Assembly: GCF_900177705.1 (NCBI RefSeq)
Contig: NZ_FXBA01000001.1
Span: 248,001 to 312,000 of the forward strand
Source of the DNA: Fibrobacter sp. UWB15
GTDB lineage: Bacteria > Fibrobacterota > Fibrobacteria > Fibrobacterales > Fibrobacteraceae
DNA length: 64,000 bases
Direction: 5' to 3'
How positions within the stretch are numbered: position 1 is the first letter of the stretch; each line of letters starts with the position of its first letter. A program made the position numbers and the translations under genes. Below, piece after piece: positions 34,440 to 41,298 of the stretch. The notes beneath the pieces are model-generated. The model was not told where the DNA came from. It was given only the letters and a program-made list of their open reading frames with translations, and did not search any database.

Positions 34440-35924
34440 TTACCGTTCGAATTTTTCCAGAGTGATTCCCTGGTAGTAATGGCTCAAAATTTCTTGATAG
34501 CTTTGCCCGGCCTGGGCACGAGCCCGCACTCCCATTTGGCACATGCCCACGCCATGTCCGAATCCCGTGCCAGTGAGAACCCATTCCTTGCCTTCTTTTT
34601 TGATTGTAAAGAAAGAGGAGGGAAGAATGGTTCCTGCTTTCTTGAAAAGCCAGCGGGTGCGATCGGTCAGTACGTCAAAATGTCCCTTGTCGGTTTCAAC
34701 GCGGAGTGTCATGATGCGGCCGCTATTTAATTTATCCTTAATCTTGATGGATTTGACTTTTTTGAAGTCTTTTCCGGTTGCGACGCTAAAAGTCGCTTTT
34801 GCTTCAACGGCGTTCGCCTTGAGTAGTTTGACAATTTCTTTATCTGCAAAGCGGCGTTCCCATTTGATATAGCTGGATTCGTCGCACCAGGGCTTGCCAT
34901 TGGGGCGCAAGTCCGGTTTACTGTGCAAGTAGGGAACATCAGGGCGGTTCCAGGTGGCTAGTGTTTCTGTAACGCCGCCACAAGTGGAATGGTAGTAAGC
35001 GATAATGAATTCGCCGCCGTAAGTCATGACGACGCCTGTGGTCGCCTTGACGGCAGCATCGGTCAGGGGCGTTGCCGATTCCAGGCCCTTGTAAACCTGA
35101 TCCTTGGTATCGGCGAAAACGTCAAATCCCATAGATTCGCGGCTATTAAAATGCTTGTAGGCGTAAGTGCGTGCTGCCACGGCTTGGGCTTTTAAGGCTT
35201 CGATGCGGCTGGAGTCCAACTTTCCGATTTCGTAGGGTATGACTCCTCGCAGATAGTCTTCTACATCGACCGAGTTGATGGCGTCGAGCTTGCCGTTAGT
35301 GGTGCGGAACATGACACTTCCGGGGTAGCAAGCTCTGCCGAGACTCTTCTTGTCGGCGGCGACGGCAAGACATCCGCCATCTTCGCTGTTGAATTCGTGG
35401 GCGATGTCTTCAGTAGAATTTCCATCGGCTTCGAAGCGGACCATTTTTCCGTGCGGAGTAACGTGTACGGTTTCGCCTTGGTATTTCAGGTAAAGTTCCT
35501 TGACTCCGGTGAAAATCCCAACGCGGAGCGGACGGTCCAAATCATCAGGAATCTGATGCGCCTTAAATGCCGCCGGTTTGTCCTCTTCGTTCGGATTTTG
35601 AACACTAACGTCCCCCTGAACTTGTTTCAGGGGATGCTTCCCACCTTGTACCGGTTTCTCTTCTGGAACCGGCGGTAAGTAGCTTTTGGCAATGTCTTTC
35701 GCAGACTTGTTTTTGACGGGAAGTGGCTTTGCTGGAGCTTCGCTTGTAGTCTCGGTAGTTGTAGCCTCAATCGGAGCGAAGTTTACAGGACCATCGGAAA
35801 TGTCTTCGGCGTTTGCTGGCACTTCTGTTTTTTGCACGTCATCGGGTAAGTCGAAATCATCGTCTGCAAGTGCAGCCGAAAACCCGAGAGTAAAAGCAAA
35901 AATGAGTGGAACCTTAAAAGACAT
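34440..35924 (-). CDS. Secreted SpoIID/LytB-domain protein
   Basis: 494 residues with a signal peptide (FAFTLGFSAALA). After a low-complexity Pro/Lys/Glu region comes the SpoIID domain: VDVEDYLRGVIPYEI, EALKAQAVAARTYA, YYHSTCGGVTETLATWN and, at the end, GFGHGVGMCQMG. SpoIID-family proteins act on denuded peptidoglycan glycan strands as lytic transglycosylases or enhance amidases (established). Here a role in cell-wall remodelling or division is likely; this is not a sporulation gene. The low-complexity region contains LKQVQGD near residue 100, encoded by an inserted palindrome. Followed closely by mtaB. Confidence 0.88.
   Translation of the reverse strand: MSFKVPLIFAFTLGFSAALADDDFDLPDDVQKTEVPANAEDISDGPVNFAPIEATTTETTSEAPAKPLPVKNKSAKDIAKSYLPPVPEEKPVQGGKHPLKQVQGDVSVQNPNEEDKPAAFKAHQIPDDLDRPLRVGIFTGVKELYLKYQGETVHVTPHGKMVRFEADGNSTEDIAHEFNSEDGGCLAVAADKKSLGRACYPGSVMFRTTNGKLDAINSVDVEDYLRGVIPYEIGKLDSSRIEALKAQAVAARTYAYKHFNSRESMGFDVFADTKDQVYKGLESATPLTDAAVKATTGVVMTYGGEFIIAYYHSTCGGVTETLATWNRPDVPYLHSKPDLRPNGKPWCDESSYIKWERRFADKEIVKLLKANAVEAKATFSVATGKDFKKVKSIKIKDKLNSGRIMTLRVETDKGHFDVLTDRTRWLFKKAGTILPSSFFTIKKEGKEWVLTGTGFGHGVGMCQMGVRARAQAGQSYQEILSHYYQGITLEKFER
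35613..35633. repeat. In-frame palindromic element, copy 2 (in the SpoIID gene)
   Basis: CCCCTGAACTTGTTTCAGGGG is a near-perfect palindrome. It is translated as LKQVQGD in the linker after the signal peptide, in the same frame as the copy in mtaB. Confidence 0.78.
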
Positions 35925-35959
35925 TACCTGAACAATTATACAAATTATTCTTTAGCAGA

Positions 35960-35993
35960 AAAAAGGAGATGCCCGCTCGGTGGCGGGCATGAC
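35960..35993 (-). repeat. Hairpin-terminator cassette, copy 2
   Basis: On the minus strand this reads GTC-ATGCCCGC, a 6-base loop, GCGGGCAT, CTCCTTTTTT. It matches copy 1 (26572-26602) in stem, 5' flank and T tract, with a different loop. It lies about 27 bases past def and would terminate the yajC-def transcript. Confidence 0.8.
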
Positions 35994-36019
35994 ATTCCTC
36001 AGAGGGCTTTGGACCTGCC

Positions 36020-36559
36020 TTAGCGCTTCTTCAGTTTCGCCTGCGTATCCTTGGCCATCTTCTTCAGCTTGGACTGATTCATGGTGCGGTCCGCAGTCGA
36101 AATCTTGTCGACAAACAAATCGCCGTTCAAGTGATCCGTTTCATGCTGAATGCAACGTCCAAAGAGTCCGTCGCAGTTATGAATTTCTTGAGGTTCGCCA
36201 TTGATATCAAAGAAACGGACGCACACCTTGTCGGGGCGAATCACGTTGCAGAAGATATCGGGCACAGAAAGACAGCCTTCGTCGTAGGGGACTGGCTTTG
36301 CATCGGGTTCTGCTTCCCATTCGGGGTTGAACATGATGTAAGGGCGCGGGTCCTCTTCGCCAGGAATAGCGGTGTCAATCACGACCAAGCGGATGTTCTT
36401 GCCGATTTGCGGAGCGGCAAGGCCGCAACCCGGAGCGTCGTACATGGTTTCGAGCATGTCTTTGGCGAGCTGACGCAGTTCGGGCGTAATCTCGGTGATG
36501 GGCTCGCACTTTTTGCGAAGTACCGGGTCGCCGTATGTTCTAATTTCGAGCAGAGCCAT
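36020..36559 (-). CDS. def: Peptide deformylase
   Basis: 179 residues. The three deformylase motifs are intact: GCGLAAPQ (residues 44-51), EGCLS (94-98, metal-binding Cys) and HETDH (139-143, two metal-binding His and the catalytic Glu). The enzyme removes the formyl group from nascent proteins at the ribosome. It follows yajC after 3 bases, so the two are almost certainly co-transcribed, and a terminator cassette closes the unit. Confidence 0.97.
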   Translation of the reverse strand: MALLEIRTYGDPVLRKKCEPITEITPELRQLAKDMLETMYDAPGCGLAAPQIGKNIRLVVIDTAIPGEEDPRPYIMFNPEWEAEPDAKPVPYDEGCLSVPDIFCNVIRPDKVCVRFFDINGEPQEIHNCDGLFGRCIQHETDHLNGDLFVDKISTADRTMNQSKLKKMAKDTQAKLKKR

Positions 36560-36562
36560 GGA

Positions 36563-36940
36563 TTACTTCTTTTCTTCGGTCTTGGCGGCCGGAGCAGTTT
36601 CTGCGTTCAGAACGCGGAGAATAGCGGACTTTTCAAAATCGATGATGGTGGTAGAACCCGTGCGCACAGAAACTGTGGTGCCGGTTTCGTCAATGTTGGT
36701 GACGGTGCCGATAATGCCGGCGGTGGTGATCACCTTGTCGCCCTTCTTGAGGGCCTTGCGCATTTCTTCCATCTTCTTCATTTCCTTGTTCTTCGGGCGG
36801 ATAAAGAAGAGCCACATCACCACGAACAAGAGAATGAGCGGCAAAAAACTGCCAATGGCGCTCGGCTGCTGTTCGGGAGCGGCTTCTTCGGCGAAGGCGG
36901 CTATGGAGGAAAGGGTCACGAGAAGTGCGGAAAGTTTCAT
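36563..36940 (-). CDS. yajC: Preprotein translocase subunit YajC
   Basis: 125 residues. A single transmembrane segment (FLPLILLFVVMWLFFIRP, about residues 29-46) ends in the family's FIRPQxK-like FIRPKNKE. It is followed by LKKGDKVITTAGIIGTVTNI, the conserved soluble domain. YajC associates with SecDF at the inner membrane. A short extra hydrophobic N-terminus with an A-E-E-A-A segment could be a signal sequence. An unusual heptad array lies upstream (36991-37049). Forms an operon with def. Confidence 0.95.
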   Translation of the reverse strand: MKLSALLVTLSSIAAFAEEAAPEQQPSAIGSFLPLILLFVVMWLFFIRPKNKEMKKMEEMRKALKKGDKVITTAGIIGTVTNIDETGTTVSVRTGSTTIIDFEKSAILRVLNAETAPAAKTEEKK

Positions 36941-36990
36941 GTTTATACCTGCTAGGGGGTTAGTTGATTTTCGGCTTAAAATATAGAAAA

Positions 36991-37049
36991 TGTGTAATGT
37001 GTGATGTGAAATAAGTCATTCCACATTTCACATTTCACACTCCACATTG
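36991..37049. repeat. Inverted heptad arrays (TGTG and CACA cores)
   Basis: Left arm: TGTGTAA, TGTGTGA, TGTGAAA (36991-37011). Right arm: CACATTT, CACATTT, CACACTC, CACATTG (37022-37049). Both have exact 7-bp period and are roughly complementary to each other, so the whole can fold back. It is followed by a small GCGGC/GCCGC hairpin. The left edge is 50 bases upstream of yajC. Confidence 0.8.
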
Positions 37050-37060
37050 CGGCGTAGCCG

Positions 37061-37969
37061 CTATACCAGTTTCTTGTCGAGCAACGGGTAAATGCGGTTC
37101 AGTTCCATCAAATCGAGGATCGTGTCAAAATCGCCTGAGAAAGATGGAATAGTATCGATTTCGGGAAGGACGCTTCCGTCTCCAAGGGGAAGAGATGAAC
37201 TCAGCAGCTTGCGTTCCAAGAGCGGGAACAGAGTACGTGTGGTGAGCGTTGCACCGAACATGGCGCGCTTTGCGACCTTCAACAGGTCTTCGGTGTTGAC
37301 GGTGAATGTTCCGTTTTTGAGGGGTGCCTTGCTCTGCTGCACGGTCTTGATGACGGCGTTTAAAACCATCTGCTCGGTCATCGAAAGAATTTGCGGAGGC
37401 ATTTTCTTGTAACGCGCGCGGTAAAGAATGGAGTCGTACAGAAGGTGTACTACATTCGTATTCTTGACGTGAACTTGTGTACCCTGTATTTTCAGAATTT
37501 CGAGATCTTCAAGAACTTTCAAAAGTTCGTTGGTACAGTCTTTTGAAATATTGAAAAGATTGTGGACGCTTTCAACGATGTCTGCAATGGAATTGTCTGA
37601 CTCCAGAACGTAAAGCAGACTAGGAAGCGCCTTGATTTTGTCGCTCTTACGCTTGTTTTCACCAGCAATTTGAAGCCGACCCGTGAGGAACGAAATAATA
37701 GACCTGAACCAGGCGGGTTCCTGTTCCAACGATTCTTCCAGGGCGTCGGGCGTGATTTCAATCAGCTCGCAATCTTCAGTGGCGGTAATGGTTTCTGTGT
37801 AAGGTTCTTTTTTTAGAAACGCCAATTCACCGATCAAGGCTCCTGGGCCGTAGGTGTTGATTGCTGTACCGAGCGAACTCTTGCCCTGCAGTTCGCCATC
37901 GCGAACCACATAAAGATTTTCACCGGGATCTCCCTCGCGGAATAGGATCTGTCCTTCTTCAAGCGTCAT
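37061..37969 (-). CDS. Cyclic-nucleotide-binding-domain protein (second of a pair)
   Basis: 302 residues. The N-terminus is a cNMP-binding barrel: LFREGDPGENLYVVRDGELQ, then YGPGALIGELAFLKKEPYTETITA with the phosphate-cassette GELA segment. After residue 120 the sequence is helical with no recognisable Crp-type helix-turn-helix, so it may work through protein contacts or a divergent DNA-binding domain. Its ATG overlaps the stop of the upstream paralogue by 4 bp. Located at the end of the rpsP-rimM-trmD-rplS cluster. The ligand is unknown; some such domains bind no nucleotide. Confidence 0.78.
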   Translation of the reverse strand: MTLEEGQILFREGDPGENLYVVRDGELQGKSSLGTAINTYGPGALIGELAFLKKEPYTETITATEDCELIEITPDALEESLEQEPAWFRSIISFLTGRLQIAGENKRKSDKIKALPSLLYVLESDNSIADIVESVHNLFNISKDCTNELLKVLEDLEILKIQGTQVHVKNTNVVHLLYDSILYRARYKKMPPQILSMTEQMVLNAVIKTVQQSKAPLKNGTFTVNTEDLLKVAKRAMFGATLTTRTLFPLLERKLLSSSLPLGDGSVLPEIDTIPSFSGDFDTILDLMELNRIYPLLDKKLV

Positions 37970-38883
37970 AGCACCCCTCGAATGTTGGTCTCGTAGCGTA
38001 GCGCCTTCAAGAAATACAGAATTTTAGTTTTGTTGATGCTGTACAGATCGCAGTCAGGATTGCTTGCGTCTTTTTTGGCGAACCATTCCATTTTTAACAA
38101 ACTAATCCATTGCGAAACGTCGGCATCAGGGAATTTATCGTGAATGTAGGCAATCCAGTCGGGGCCGTTTTTTTCAGGGGATTCTTCCAAGGCCGACAAA
38201 AAGACTAGAATCTTTTTCTGGACAATACTCAATTTGTACGGCGTAAAATCCGATTCAGTTTCTTGAGCCCGGATGTAGTCTGTGAAGATATGCAGCAGTT
38301 CCGGGTCTATCACTTTGCAGAATACGCGACCGTTCTTTTGCGAAAGCTTGATCAAGTGTCTGCGTAAAAGCGACTTGAAATCTTCTTGTGCCGCCGTGAT
38401 CGAGATTTTAGTCAAGAACGAAAATTCCCGAAGCAATTCGGCGAGGTTGAAGTCTATGTCACTAGGCTTGTGGCTCAGGTATTCGGCGAGGCTCTTGAGG
38501 GTGTTCCTGACGCGAGTCTCTATAGCGGCGCGTTTCAGCAGGTGGGTCTTTGCCGAAAGATTTCGGATCAAAGCCAAAAGCCAGAGGGGGAGCCGCTTGA
38601 GTTCCGATTCCATGCATTCTTCGGTTACGACAGTGATGCGGGAATCCTTGCTTGCCGAAAGTTCGTACTTGAACGGTTCGCGTTCCAGCAGGGCTGCAAC
38701 ACCGACCAGGTCTCCTGGTCTCATGGTAAAGACGATTGAATAAGGTGGTGTTGTTTCGCGGGCGACAAGCTCGCCTTCTTCGAGTATAATAATGCTTCGT
38801 TTTTCGCTTTTGGGCGAATAAACAACAAAACCCGCCTTTACGCTTTGATGCGTAGGCGGGATTAATTGTTGACGCGAGGTCAT
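37966..38883 (-). CDS. Cyclic-nucleotide-binding-domain protein (first of a pair)
   Basis: 305 residues. The N-terminal region (IIILEEGELVARE, MRPGDLVGVAALLEREPFKYELSASKDSRI) is a cNMP-binding-like barrel, more diverged than its neighbour and with the phosphate-cassette sequence GVAA in place of GELA, so ligand binding is doubtful. The C-terminal two thirds is helical, with a possible winged-helix segment near residues 155-195 (REFSFLTKISITAAQEDFKSLLRRHL). It starts 22 bases after rplS and overlaps the next gene by 4 bp, so the pair is probably read through from the ribosomal cluster. Confidence 0.72.
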   Translation of the reverse strand: MTSRQQLIPPTHQSVKAGFVVYSPKSEKRSIIILEEGELVARETTPPYSIVFTMRPGDLVGVAALLEREPFKYELSASKDSRITVVTEECMESELKRLPLWLLALIRNLSAKTHLLKRAAIETRVRNTLKSLAEYLSHKPSDIDFNLAELLREFSFLTKISITAAQEDFKSLLRRHLIKLSQKNGRVFCKVIDPELLHIFTDYIRAQETESDFTPYKLSIVQKKILVFLSALEESPEKNGPDWIAYIHDKFPDADVSQWISLLKMEWFAKKDASNPDCDLYSINKTKILYFLKALRYETNIRGVL

Positions 38884-38905
38884 ATTCCTCGAGTGTTAAG
38901 GCTAA

Positions 38906-39253
38906 TTAAGCCTGACGTTCGTCGATACGAGCAGCCTTACCGCGGAGGTCGCGCATGTAGTAGATGCGAGCCTGGCGAACCTTACCGGCGCGGTCGAGCA
39001 CGATAGAGTCGATGCGGGGGGAGTGGAGCGGGAAGATGCGTTCCACGGCCACAGAGCCGGACATCTTGCGAACGGTGAGAGTTGCAGAAATACCGGTGTT
39101 CTTCTTCTGGATCACGACGCCCTTGAACGGCTGGATACGTTCCTTGGTGCCTTCGATCACCTTCACGTTCACGGTGACGGTATCGCCAGCGCGGAGTTCA
39201 GGAAGGTCGGTCTTCAAGTTTTCGTTATGGATTGCTTCAATGTTCAGGGACAT
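38906..39253 (-). CDS. rplS: Ribosomal protein bL19
   Basis: 115 residues, normal length. The L19 motifs [25 protein letters not shown] and [14 protein letters not shown] are present, with [19 protein letters not shown] at the end. It sits at the 30S-50S interface. It is the last ribosomal gene of the classical rpsP-rimM-trmD-rplS order and follows trmD after 15 bases. Confidence 0.98.
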   Translation of the reverse strand: MSLNIEAIHNENLKTDLPELRAGDTVTVNVKVIEGTKERIQPFKGVVIQKKNTGISATLTVRKMSGSVAVERIFPLHSPRIDSIVLDRAGKVRQARIYYMRDLRGKAARIDERQA

Positions 39254-39268
39254 TTGTGTACCTCGTTT

Positions 39269-39973
39269 TTATTTGATGCCAAATTTAGTATCTTCTTCAA
39301 GATTTTTAAAGATGTCTGGGCGTCTTTCTTGCGTTCTTTTTAACGATTCTTGGCGCCTCCAGGCTTTAATGTTCGCGTGATGACCCGATAAGAGCACTTC
39401 GGGCACCTTTTTTCCTTCAAAAACTTCGGGTCGGGTATAGACCGGCCATCCCAGTACGCCCTGCGCAAAAGAGTCCGTTTCGCCGGATTCCTTGTTGCCG
39501 AGCGCCCCGTCCAGGAGTCTCACCACGGCATCCGTCACGAGCATGGCAGGGAGTTCACCCCCGCTCACGACAAAATCGCCGATAGAAATTTCGAGATCGA
39601 CCTCGGACTGGCGGATGCGGTCGTCGATTCCCTTGTAGTGTCCGCAGACAAGCACCAGGTGGCTTTCCTTGGAAAGTTCCTTGGCCATCTTGTGGGTAAA
39701 GGGAACCCCGTCAGCAGTCAAGTAGATGACTTTACCGCCGTCTTCCTTGACACCCGTGCTGCGAATGGCTGCTGCGAGCGGTTCGGGTCTTATGACCATT
39801 CCCGGTTCGCCGCCATAGGGCACGTCGTCCACTTGGCCGTAGTCGTTGATGGCAAAGTCGCGCAGGAAGATGGTGTTGAATTCCATCAGGCCTTTGCTCT
39901 GGGCGCGACCCATGATCGATTGCTTCATGGGAGTAAACATCTCGGGAAAGATGGTGATACAGTCGATCTTCAC
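39269..39973 (-). CDS. trmD: tRNA (guanine37-N1)-methyltransferase TrmD
   Basis: 234 residues from a GTG at 39973, chosen because GGAGG lies directly upstream and the GTGA overlaps the rimM stop by 4 bp. DCITIFPEMF begins the SPOUT methyltransferase. DDVPYGGEPGMV, LVCGHYKGIDDRI and ISIGDFVVSGGELPA form the knotted SAM site. The enzyme makes m1G37 in tRNAs to prevent +1 frameshifting. Confidence 0.97.
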   Translation of the reverse strand: MKIDCITIFPEMFTPMKQSIMGRAQSKGLMEFNTIFLRDFAINDYGQVDDVPYGGEPGMVIRPEPLAAAIRSTGVKEDGGKVIYLTADGVPFTHKMAKELSKESHLVLVCGHYKGIDDRIRQSEVDLEISIGDFVVSGGELPAMLVTDAVVRLLDGALGNKESGETDSFAQGVLGWPVYTRPEVFEGKKVPEVLLSGHHANIKAWRRQESLKRTQERRPDIFKNLEEDTKFGIK

Positions 39974-40527
39974 CTTTCCTCCGGGCACAGGCTTTTTAGG
40001 TAGTCTGCGCTGAACTTGATGCTCTTGCCTTCTTCGTCTATGTTCAAGACACAGTCGTCTATCCAGGGAGCGAGGATTGTTTTTGCGGAAAATTCGCTCT
40101 GGAATGGGGCGTCGAACTTGACGTGAAACGCGTTCACGGTAGGCAGTTCCTGGACTTCAAGAACTTCGCCTATGTCGCGGCCGTCTTCCAGTTTTACGCG
40201 GAAACCTTCCAAATCGTCCAGGTAATATTCACCTTCGGGGGCGGGAAGCCTCTCCGATTCGGGAATCATTACGTCTGCATTGACGAAATGTACCAGGGAT
40301 TCCGGCGTGTCGTACCCCTTGAACTTTAATAACCACAGATTGTTTGCAAGCCTGGAATCTTCCAGAGTCAATTGTACCGTTTCACCATTGGTCTTCTTTA
40401 GCATCACATCCTTAAGCATCTCATGACGGTTGATGTCATGAGTGAACGGCATCGCCTTGATGTAGCCCTTGACGCCATGAGTGCGCATGAGCTGGCATAC
40501 GGTGATGTAATCTTGGGATTCAGACAT
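39970..40527 (-). CDS. rimM: Ribosome maturation factor RimM
   Basis: 185 residues from the ATG at 40527 (MSESQDYITV). An earlier in-frame ATG at 40578 would add an unconserved-looking 17 residues. VCQLMRTHGVKGYIKAMPFT is the RimM N-terminal domain, and EYYLDDLEGFRV followed by IGEVLEVQ is the PRC-barrel. It helps 30S assembly through uS19. Coupled to trmD by a 4-bp overlap. Confidence 0.95.
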   Translation of the reverse strand: MSESQDYITVCQLMRTHGVKGYIKAMPFTHDINRHEMLKDVMLKKTNGETVQLTLEDSRLANNLWLLKFKGYDTPESLVHFVNADVMIPESERLPAPEGEYYLDDLEGFRVKLEDGRDIGEVLEVQELPTVNAFHVKFDAPFQSEFSAKTILAPWIDDCVLNIDEEGKSIKFSADYLKSLCPEER

Positions 40528-40594
40528 GAAAGACTTAGTGGGGTTTTGAATCAGCGGAAGGTGATTACTTGGGTTCAAGCGGCTTTTGCTAGAT

Positions 40595-40626
40595 AAAAAA
40601 GCCCCGTGCTTTGAGGCACGAGGTTT
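40595..40626 (-). terminator. Hairpin-terminator between rpsP and rimM
   Basis: On the minus strand CCTCGTGC pairs with GCACGGGG and is followed by CTTTTTT. It sits 15 bases past rpsP, within the cluster, so it probably acts as a partial terminator that lowers rimM-trmD relative to rpsP. Confidence 0.75.
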
Positions 40627-40641
40627 CTTTTCAAGCGAAAA

Positions 40642-41079
40642 TTATGCTTCGGCCGGGGCTTCAGCAGGAGCTTCGGCGGCGGCTGCGGCTTCAGCAGCGG
40701 CGGCTTCCTTAGCGGCCTTTTCAGCTTCGATCTTGGCGAGAGCCTTAGGACCGAGCTTGGCCTTCTTGGCCTTTTCAGCACGCGGAGTAGCGGACTTGCC
40801 TTCGATAGAACGGCCAGCGCGGATTTCGTGGAACAGGTCCATGATACCGACCTTCTTGAGGAGGCTGCGAACGGTGTCAGACGGCTGTGCACCGGTCTGG
40901 AGCCACTTCAGAACCTTTTCCTGGTCGAACTTGATGTCCGGGGTCTTCTGGTTCGGGTTGTAGAAACCGACCTGTTCGATAAAGCTATCGTCGCGGGCCT
41001 TGCGGGAGTCAATCACCACGGCGCGGTAGATGGGGTTGTGACGCTTGCCGAAACGAGCGAGACGGATAACGGTTGCCAT
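40642..41079 (-). CDS. rpsP: Ribosomal protein bS16 with an Ala/Glu-rich C-terminal extension
   Basis: 145 residues. The first 80 or so are a normal bS16 (IRLARFGKRHNPIYRAVVID, DSFIEQVGFYNP, KWLQTGAQPSDTVRSLL). The remainder is an extension rich in Lys, then in Ala and Glu (EKAAKEAAAAEAAAAAE, ending APAEAPAEA), well beyond the usual 80-90 residue length. bS16 is a 30S assembly protein. First gene of the rpsP-rimM-trmD-rplS cluster, with a good promoter upstream. Confidence 0.96.
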   Translation of the reverse strand: MATVIRLARFGKRHNPIYRAVVIDSRKARDDSFIEQVGFYNPNQKTPDIKFDQEKVLKWLQTGAQPSDTVRSLLKKVGIMDLFHEIRAGRSIEGKSATPRAEKAKKAKLGPKALAKIEAEKAAKEAAAAEAAAAAEAPAEAPAEA

Positions 41080-41148
41080 TTTAACCTCTTATTTGTTTAT
41101 TTTCCCGTTTTTCAGGGAAAATGGGGTTTGTTTTATTGTTTTGGGCCA

Positions 41149-41177
41149 AAGATAGCAAAAAAAATCTTGTGTGTAAA
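41149..41177 (-). promoter_or_regulatory. Sigma70-like promoter of the rpsP cluster
   Basis: On the minus strand TTTACA (41177-41172), a 17-base spacer and TATCTT (41154-41149). Transcription would start about 60 bases before rpsP. Confidence 0.55.
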
Positions 41178-41244
41178 GGACGGAATGTAAAATTTTTCCG
41201 TTCTTTACGGACAAACTAACTTGAATTTAAGGCTTTTTAAGCAC

Positions 41245-41275
41245 GAAAAAAGCCCAAAAACGTCGTTTTTGGGCT
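41245..41275 (-). terminator. Intrinsic terminator of purF
   Basis: AGCCCAAAAACG pairs with CGTTTTTGGGCT and is followed on the minus strand by TTTTTTCG, 24 bases past the purF stop. Confidence 0.85.
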
Positions 41276-41298
41276 AAAATCGGTGATTTTACTGCTTT

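Noticed and set aside
35397-35678. Plus-strand frame containing PLNLFQG
   Set aside because: It is the reverse reading of the palindromic insert inside the SpoIID-domain gene, a common source of false genes.
41080-41298. Riboswitch near purF
   Set aside because: This gap is downstream of purF. It holds a terminator for purF and the promoter of rpsP, and no aptamer-like core was seen.
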